From contig NC_072791.1 of NCBI RefSeq assembly GCF_028583425.1, positions 199,384,311-199,448,310 on the forward strand: a stretch of DNA of 64,000 bases. Reading direction: 5' to 3'. The first letter of the stretch is position 1. Every line of letters begins with the position of its first letter. Below the pieces are notes generated by a model. The model was not told where the DNA came from. It searched no databases and was given only the letters and a program-made list of their open reading frames with translations. Origin of the DNA: Eublepharis macularius (Eukaryota; Chordata; Lepidosauria; Squamata; Eublepharidae). Positions 25,101-34,700 of this stretch are shown piece by piece. The position numbers and the translations under genes were made by a program.

Positions 25101-28100
25101 AATCTAATTGCATATTCTACAAATGGATACATGGATTCCTAGAGGTGGATTTCCATGTGGCTTAGTAGACTGCTGTTTTGTCCTTCCTTCTGCATGTTCG
25201 AAGGTGCCGTGCACAAAGGCAGTTTGCAAAATGGCAGGCAACTTGCATGCCTCCCGTACCCCTCATCAGCTCTTCCTCTCAGGGTCTGTACTTGATGAGG
25301 AATGAAGCAGAGTTCTATAGTAGCCTATAGGAATCTTCTCTGTGCAGCTACTGTATCCACTTTGGGACTGGATCATACCCATCATGCATCCAGTTTCTCA
25401 GCGTTCATGATAAGTAACAGCCTATAAAGGAAAGCATTAGCTTCAGAATCCAGCTGATACAAGCACTGAGGGGTCCTCCCCCCACCCCCACCATGAGTAA
25501 GCCAATCTCGGCACATTCTGCTGAAATGTGCTGAGAGTTGGATATTAGTGATTTGCAAATAACAAACGTTCTGCCCCTGGTTTTGGTGGCATCGCCCTTT
25601 TCTTTTTTGGGTGAGTGTTTTTGTAATGGCAAGTTGGAATTCAGTTCAGCTGAAACCCAAAACAATGAGACTACACACAATTTATGGATGTAGTTTTGCG
25701 TTGCTGTTTCTTCAGTGAAGTCATCAAATTACCTGTCTAGAATTTGTCTGTTTTGAAAACATCCTCTAGCAACCGTAAGCATTCATGCTGCTGTTCTGCT
25801 GATAGAGAATGGTAGTAGCACATGTGTCTTGATTTCTTGGTCCAGTCCCGTCAATATTCTTGGGTTTTTATCCAGTTATCCCAAGAAGGAAGATATGTTT
25901 AAATCCCTCTGCTGTGTATTAACTGGCTTGGGAGACACTTGAACTGCACGGTTGAAACTGAACTTACACAAAACACAATCATAGACAATGATGAATTATC
26001 TTTTGAACAAAGGCGAGCAGAGGAAGATGATACTCTCAGTTCCAGCTGCTGGGATTTGTAGCCATAGAACTTTTTTTGCAGAATGGGAAGCCAAAGAGGA
26101 AAAAATGTGCCCCTCTTCAATCAGATGTGATTTGCAGCACTGTAACACAGCATGAGACTGCACTTAGGCAGATTCCCATCTATTGTCAGGATAGAAACTC
26201 TATGAGATCTGCTGCTCAGAAGTGTCCCACTCTTCTGGTCAGAGGATTTATATGGTAATAGTTCTGTTCACTGCAAACCCACAATAAACTTGTAAGGTAG
26301 CCAAGCCCCCTGGAGGCTACGCAGTCCAGTGGACAGGCTTTTGAAGAACACGCATTCCAATTGTTGCTGAGCCACAAACAGATCACACTTCACCAACATG
26401 AATGACTCAACCCATCGGGAGGATGGTTTAAGAATTACGGCGTATGTAGCAACATGGAATAGGGGATCTTGGGAACAGAATAGCTGTAAGTTGATTCCAT
26501 GAACTACTTAGACATTGAGTTCAGAAATGCTGACAAACTACTTGTGGACTTACATTCTAAATTTCCTATTGATAAGACACCTCTCAGAAATCATCCAAAA
26601 ATATGGAAAACAAAATATGCACCAAAATGTCCATTTAAACAACAATAGCAAACTGATACTAAAGTCCTAGCAAGCAGAGATCTGTGAACAGTTGTGTATG
26701 CATAATTTGTGCCTTAACTGCACACCTCGTTTTCTGTCCCACACACCATGGCCCTTTTCACACTGCTTACCTGCTCCCGGGACGTTGCGAAATATCGCGC
26801 AAAAACCGCAGAAGATAGCGTCTTCTCACGAGAGTTTTGCGCGACATCGCGCAAAACTCTCGCGAGAAGACGCTATCTTCTGCGTTTTTTGCGCAATATT
26901 TCGCAACGTCCACAGAGCAGGTAAGCAGTGTGAAAAGGGCCCATATGTCATAGAGATGCACATTAATTCACATGTACATTAAAAAGTTGATACACCCCAA
27001 TACGATAGTAATACCTTAGCCTTTCCCACCAACAGCGTACAGTACCTTCCATAGGTTTATTTATTTAAAACCTTAGTTTCCAATCAAAATTGCTCAGAGG
27101 GGATTCTAAATAGGTATAGAATACAATTATGGAATCACAAAATAAAATAAAATTAAGATCACAGTGGCAGTAGTAACATTACAACCTTTTAGCCATCGCC
27201 ATAGCAGTTACAGAATATGCATGCTATGATACTCCATAAGAGCAAACGATGTGGCAAGAAGATTCTTTTCAATAAAATACCTTTTGCAACTAGTAGATTA
27301 GGGGTTTTTTTAACTGCAGGTTGTGTTTATCTCCTACGGTCCCCCCCTTCTTTTTTGCAGGGAATTGTGACAAAATGGCAAAAAAACCCACCCCACCCTC
27401 ACTCATGCGCATGCGCATACACACAGACAAAATGTCCTGTGCTTGAATTTGTCATTATTTGTATCTCTATAACTGGCTTCGACCTCTCTGTTAGTATAAC
27501 ACATGTTTCTATAGATGATTGTATAATTCCAACAAAGATTTGGTAGTTTAGTTCAAATTGACATGTGAAATTCAGGCATTCCCCACCTCAGATCACCATG
27601 GTGCAGTGATAACAGAAGCCACAAATGAATGGAAGACCCCATGTACCTTAAAATGCAGGAGTTAGCCACATGGAGAGGGAGCATTTCCCCCAAAATATGA
27701 TGAACAAGGAGACTGTGAAGAGGAACAAAAATGTTCTTCCACTGGGGACAGGAAGCTTTGCCCTTGCTCTGAATTGGCTTTGTGACATCATCACATAGCC
27801 AAATCTGATTAGCCATGTGGCATTATCAGGAGCCAATTCCTGATCATGAGACCCATGTTCTGGGTGGAAACAGCATGTAGTTGTAAAATAGCTTTTCCTC
27901 TTATTCTAGTCTCCTCTATAAAATTGTTTCTTCAGCATCTGCATTCTGTTAAAAAAAATCTCTTAAATCCCATCCCTTTAGAGAATCATGGAACTAAATG
28001 GAGCTACATTTAATATATAGTTCAACCCTTAGATCCTCTGGTGAGTGTTGAGGATGACTAGAAGTCTAGGCCTCATTGAGCAACTGGTCCGCTACGGTTA

Positions 28101-31100
28101 ATTTTTAGTAGTATTCTTACATTTAAATGAAACAATAGCTACAGCTAAATTCATGAATGAAGTAGCAGACGTTTTGAGGATTTTAAACATTTGATTCCAT
28201 GTTGGAAAAGCCCTCAGTTGGAGTAAGCCTGCAAACGACAGGCTCCATTAGTATCTCAAGATAAGTAGGAAGAATGCAGACAAATCCAAATAGAAAATTG
28301 ATTAAATTATTTTGGCATGAGGAGAGGTGCTTGGAGAAAAGCAGAGAGAGAGATGCAAAAGAGAGGCTAGTGGTAAGCTGATGTGATGGAGGAGGAAACT
28401 GCTTATTCTTGTCAGATATCCAACATTTTCTGGCTATTTTCCTTGGGGTGGGGGCTGTTCGTTTTTAGGTATTGGTAAGAAAAATATCACTTTCCAGCTT
28501 CTCAATTTCTACATCTGTCTCTATTTTTTTATTATTATTCTGTGAAACAATGTGTTAAAAAACTCTCAGATCTTACGAAGACACTTCCCCTAGCCTGTCT
28601 TTAACTTCCCTGTTCCTTTGTGCCATTACTTAACTCCTGGTGAGTATTTAAGAGATCCATAAAGACACTTCAGCTATCATACATTTTGAGATCTATACTC
28701 TGCTGTGCTCCAAAATCAAACAAAAATACTGTAATAGCTAAAGATTTTTGTTGGGGTGGTAGGCAAGCGGTAGCTAATCTTTTGGACCTGTTCGACGGCA
28801 ACAACAAAAAATCCATTTGAGGTGTTATCTGTGAGCATCATGAAAAGTTATTGACCTAGTTCTCCGCTCTTCCACTTTTCAGCAAAGAGATACTAGTCAT
28901 TGTACAGGCACCTCTATTAGAGTGGTGGCGCATTCTTGAGCAAGGGTGGAAATGCATAGCTTGGTGCAAAAAAGCTGCGTGTCTCTGGACTGAAAGGAAT
29001 AAAGGCTTCACCTTTGAGTGGAAATAGGTTGATTTTATTTGAAATCGAATCAGTAAGAATGCTAAGTATTTTTTTAAACACCTACAACTTTGTCAGTGCT
29101 GGTGGGGGGGGCCCCGCAATTCTTACATTGGACTAAGTAGAACCCTAAGTGGGGATCTTATGTGAAGAGCACCTATGACAACTCTATTAAGAATCACTGC
29201 CATATAGATCTCCAAAAAGCATTCACTTCCAGTTACTGCTTTTCATAACGTTTGCCCATCCTACAAACACTTTCCTGTGAGTAAACCCTATTGAACAGAC
29301 TTGAGTAGGTTTCAGAGTAGTCATGCTTAGGATTGCTCACTAAGATGGCTAGGGGAATGTCTCTGCCCATTTCAAAGGTAGCATGAAGGAGGGGGACTAT
29401 GGACACCCCCCCCAAGAGTTCCTTGGGGGAGCTAAAAAGTGACATGGATGTGTAGCAAGTCTGTCCTTCTAAGAGTGCAATGCAGCTCAGCTGGGGCTTT
29501 TGTAGAGCAGGAACTGGATCGACTGGAACCCGGCATTCTCCTTCAAGTGACTCTGTCCTAGTGCTTTAAGCTGATATAGTGATTATTAAATCCTAGTAAG
29601 AATACCTAAAGGGTACTGAACATCATGTCATCTTTAAATCATAGCAGCAACCTGCTAGCGGTGAGAACAGGAAAATGTAAATCAGGATTTATTTAAATGT
29701 TAACGCCAAAGTAAACCTGTGATGCATTCCACTCTGGACTTTCAGGCTTGTTTTGGACAGCTGTAAATGAGGATTATGATTCAAGTTAGTGCTTGTACTG
29801 TCCCTCTTTCATGTTGGACAGCAGTTTATTCTAAAGATATGCTTAGCCTGTGAGAACCTGAGCTGCCAGCAGGTCCATGTTGACCTTTTTGGGATCCATC
29901 TGCTCCTTGTATAAGCTTGAGCACAGTGGCTCAGGGCAAGGGTGTGCAACCTTTGGCTGTAGAGCCAAATGTGGCTTAGTACGGAACCAAATACAGCTCT
30001 TTACAAAAGAAGTGAAATCCTTTGGTTAAGTTTTATTGGTGGAGTAGGTGGGATGCTAGAATAATCAGTATGTGAAGGGAATGGCTGGCAAATTATTTTA
30101 TAGGAGTGAAGGGCTTCTTAGAGATGCTTTACCGAAAGGGAAATGATAAAGGTGAATAGTTGCCAGTAGTCCATGAATGACCCATGACAGATTTATGCCA
30201 GCGCTCTAAAACAATCATGCAGGATGCTTACTGAGACCTTGTGGGTGACAGGTCCCAAGAAAGGACTTGCAGCAACCAGTGTTTGGGCTTCAGAAACTAT
30301 GGATTACCCATCAATTATTATCGATGTGTTCTTCTAGTTATGCCAATGAGCTTTCTTCTGCTGGCTCTTTGATCTCTTGCTCTGAAGGTTGAGGTAGTTT
30401 GGCTCTACAGTTACAAATGGTTACTGCCCTCTGGCTTAATGGCTTCCAAGACTCTTTGCAATGCGATGCTGCAGCTTTACAGAGACCTCATCCACGTTGA
30501 CAAGGTTGCAGTACAGCACTATAGCATATGTCTGCCAGAATGTGTGAAAGCAACATCAGAGGAGAGAGGAGTTCAGTCATCAGGTTTGGGGGAAATAAAA
30601 GCAGAAAGGCAGATATTCATTACCATCTCATGGCTAGTTGCTGTGACTATGGCTTTAAAGGAAAATGACAACATCAGTTTAAGTTAACATTTCCAGGGCT
30701 TTGGGGAGGAAAGCAAATAGCATTTTATGAGGTTGTAAACAAGCTTGGTATCCCCCAAATAAGACTACTAACAGTGCAGGCCAAAACAGATTTGATGCCC
30801 CTGCTATAATTCTGCAGAGTTTTGCATTGTGTGCATATTTTCCAGAGAAAATTACTTTTTCTGAGCACTGGTTTTCATTGTGTGCATGACCACTGAGGGT
30901 GACTTGATGCTTGGTGGTATTTTGAAGCACCGTCTGCCTGTTTTCATCACGAATGCAACTTTGTTTTTAAAGGGGGAGTTTCGTGTCAGGATAACTGTCT
31001 GAAATACAAGATTCATGAACTGAGATTAACTTCCTGAAGTTCTGAACAGAAGCTGAAACTGCCCCTTTCCATTTCCCTGCCCCACCCTGGCACAGAAATC

Positions 31101-31681
31101 TTCCTCTGTGTGACTCTGGACTTTGAAAGACTGAGCTCCCCATTCCATAGGTAAAACTCTGGGAAGAATCCCCCTGCTTTGCCAATGGGGCTTCTTTAAA
31201 AAGCTGAATGTGAATGGGAGCGCCCTCTTGGCCAGCTAAAAACCAGTCCTCAACAGACTTCCTTGTGCAGAATTGTTACTTTGTACAGAGACGGTTGTAA
31301 GCACCTGTGAAACTTCCTGCAATATACAAATGTTTTAATGGACAAGAATTTCTGCCAATGAGAAGCGTTAATGCTTTTATCCATTCTGTGGATTCTGAAG
31401 ACTCTCTTTCTCCCTCTCTCTCTTTTAATGTTTGCTCTCCCTGAAAGTCATATAGTCCATCAAAATGGTTTTCGAGTCTGTCCTCACTTCATTGGGCACG
31501 GGATAGGATCTTTCTTCCATGGCCACCCTGAAGTTTGGCATCACGGTAAGGAAAGCTCCCCTTCTGGGATGTATTCACTTGGGTGACCTGGGTTACGTTT
31601 CCATTTAGCTGTCAAAGAGGTTTGGCTACTGACAGACTGAGTGGGTAGAATGTTAAAACAGTATGAGGGCAAGCTGAGCCA

Positions 31682-31713
<32 letters not shown>

Positions 31714-34700
31714 GTGTGGTGGTTGCTTGGGCCAGGCTGTGCTGGTGTCATGGATGTAGGTTACCATGCTTTTGAGGGGCAGCCAACACCTCAAAAGCTG
31801 CCAGGACAGCGTGTGTTGTGTTATGTACCGTCAAGTCGCCTCTGACCTATGGCAACCCTATGAAGGAAAGACCTCCAAAATGTCCTATCATTAACAGACT
31901 TGCTCAGATCCTGCAAACTGGAGGACGTGGCTTCTTTTATTGAGCCAGGACAGTAGCCCAGCAGGAACTTTTCCAGTCAAAGGGCTAATTAAAAAAAAAA
32001 CACTGGGAGGAAGGTGGTGAGGGGGAAAAAATCTAGGACGAGGAGCTGAAATCTGTGCTGACAGATTCGTAGAGGTAGGCGCCACCGCTCTGCACGAATG
32101 GGGCAGTGGGATTATTGGACTGAGGGACACGTCAGAAAAACAAAAAAGGCTGGCGATGCCATCGTGATCCAGCCAAGTCCCAGGACTGCGTTTTGTTCTT
32201 CTCGCCTTTTGCCATCTCCAGTTCCATCCTCTCCATGCTGTGCTTTGGTGTAGCACCAGCAGATCTCCCTTCTGTGCCTTCTAGGGGGCTTCTGCTAGCT
32301 AGAGGCTTTTTTGTGTTTGTGAGTGAAGAGACTGGTCACCAGGTCTCCCCTGTGGAGCTTATTAATCGATATGGATCGGGACAGGAGGTAGCCCTCAGCT
32401 GCCTACAGTTTGGTGACATACAAACATATTGTCCTAAGAGATCAACTCGTCGTATCACTCCTGACTTGTTGAAGCAGTAAAGCCTTGGAACAGAGCCCCT
32501 CCCTGATTTAGCCACGGCCTGCAAAAGATAATGTTCCCCCGCGCCAAACCCTTTTAGGGGCAGCAACCTATTTGGTCTCTTGGTGCTAAGTTTGGTCTAG
32601 CCCGCGCCCTCTCTGATGCCAAACCGCTCTCCGAGTGAGGGGCTGTCCCAGCAAGCATTTTTGGCCATGGCTCTTACCCTGTTCATTTTTGAGCTGACCC
32701 AAGGAAGGGGATACCCAGTCAGAGCTCGCTGGTGAACTACTGCTGGTAGCAGAAGAAAATCAGAAGCGCCAAGTTTCTTTTATCACTGAATGATCCCCAA
32801 TTCCTTGCTCTAGCTTCTCCCTTTATAATTACGGAGCTGTGCTCTTTGAGAAGAAATAATGCTCATTTTAAAATTATGGAAATAATTTCCATTATATGCT
32901 TAGAACTCTTAAGCAAAGGCTAAGGAGAGAAGTAGGAAGCAATCCTAAGCAGGTCTGTTCAAAAGTAAGTTCATGTTATTCAATGGGCCTTACTCCAAGG
33001 AAAGTTTTTTCCCCCTTTTAAGCATTGCAGCCATAGTATGTAGAGAAGAATTTGGAATAAGCCCTACAAATCCAAATTGACAAAATCAGCTGTCAATCTA
33101 CTGTGCTTACCCATCTGCTAAGAAGTAAGCCCCATTATTGCAACCGAGCTTATTTGCAAAGAAAGAGCCTCTTGATTCAGAAAGATGTGGGGTTTGTTTT
33201 GCTTTAGGGAAACGAAGTTTGACTTTCAAAAACACCGAGTAATTCCCCTCTCCCCCACTTAAAAAGTAGTTACTTAAAGTAAATAAACTTAGGGCTCTGT
33301 TCGGTTACCTTTGCCTCTCCTGAAACATGGTGGGATTTTATTTTAAAAATGGAATTGGCGATGAGTGGATAGATGGCTGGTTTCTGCCTCACCCGCAATA
33401 AGTAACGGATGGTGGCAGTTTTTCCCGTTCTCTGCACTCTGCGAAGCACCGAGCAGGGATTTTTGCCTGGGACGCCTTGGCAGAGAACCCCGCTTCCAGC
33501 GGCTGCAAAGAGCCTCCGCCTTCCCCGGTCCTCTGGGGTTGGGGATACTTGCTGATTCAAACCAACCGAGCGTTTTTTCGGATTGGTCGAGAGCCGGAGA
33601 CACTCCGTCCTCGTTTGCTCCCTGTGCCGGCGCCTATTACCATTTTTTAAAAAGTTGATCCCGTTTATGTTTGTTTTATTTCGTAGCAAACGACAGCCAG
33701 CTGCTGATGGAGGAGGGCATGGCGTTCACCATAGGTCAGTGCCGGTTTGTATTGCGAGAGATCCCGTCTCAGAATCCCTCGATGAGAACTCCAGCCTCAC
33801 ATCGCACCAACGATCTTGTTGGACTCTGTGGGACCGCTGGACCCAAATCCGGCTCATCGAGCCAACAGTGAGGCGGCTGGGCTGGTGTTCCAGGACATCA
33901 AGCCTTGTATTCGGTTCCATTGAGAAGAAGAAGAAGAAGAGGTCCCTTTCTTGAATTTTTAGCGCCAACGTAAGGGAGGGTGGTTACACTGGTTAGGCTA
34001 AAGTTAGATGTGACTAGCGGCGCAGTCCTAGCCAAAGTTAAACCCCCAAGCAGTTTAGGATCAGGTTGGTCTGCAGCAGCGGAATAAAGCAGGAGTCTGG
34101 TGGCACCTTGAAATCTAACACTTCTCCCCGCATGAGCTTTCCCGATGCGGCGGGAAAGCTCCTGTCTGTTTTCTATATGAATCTGCCGGGTGGATTTGCA
34201 CGCCGGTGCATGCGATGAAGTGGGGCTCTGACTCCAGAAAGCTTTTGCAGGAATAAATGCGTTAGGTGCCACTGGACTCCTGTTTTACTGTACTGCCAGG
34301 TTGCAGTCCTCTGCCCGCATTACTTGGGAGCAAGGCTGGACTGAATTTCATGGCACTTGCTTCCGTGTAAGCAAGTATCCAATTGGGCTGCACGTCGTAA
34401 CTATGGGGGAGCCGGGCCCTGAGATGCTTAACGCTTGCTTTATGAGTTCGAGTGCAAGGAGCTTCAGTTCTCTTCCATCACAACAACCTTCTGGGGTAGG
34501 TCACCGGCGCAAGAAAGAGAGGAAATCGGGAGGGGGGAGTAGGAAATCAATCTTCCATTCTTTCGATTTTGGTAAAAGTGTTTTTGAGGAGGGGGTCTCT
34601 TCTCGCACCCACTCCCGCAGCTAGCAGGGCCCTGGCTGGGAATGGCGGGTGCCCTTCCGCTCTGCCCCTCTCTCTGTCAGGCTGCCTTGCTTGCCGAGTA

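Larger units (their letters stand above)
16913..31447. other. METAP1D intron between exons c and d
   Basis: 14.5 kb, AT-rich. It contains candidate conserved elements (18050-18300, 19060-19545), a 114-bp tandem duplication (19545-19772), an old inverted-repeat element (21848-22275), a reverse SINE (23290-23535), a hAT MITE (24146-24580), a (CTCA)n microsatellite (24722-24779) and a long palindromic element (26750-26941). Weaker unique blocks lie at about 20330-20470, 29680-29840 and 30700-30960. Confidence 0.7.
31546..33686. other. METAP1D intron between exons d and e
   Basis: 2.1 kb. It contains a (CA)n run (31682-31710), a repeat shared with 56690-56800 (about 31810-31920) and a CAATCCTA repeat copy (about 32938-33005). 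GC content rises sharply after about 33360. Confidence 0.7.

Noticed and set aside
33365-33658. Long frames around METAP1D exon e
   Set aside because: Overlapping open frames on both strands in CpG-rich intron DNA; only the 48-bp exon fits the enzyme.
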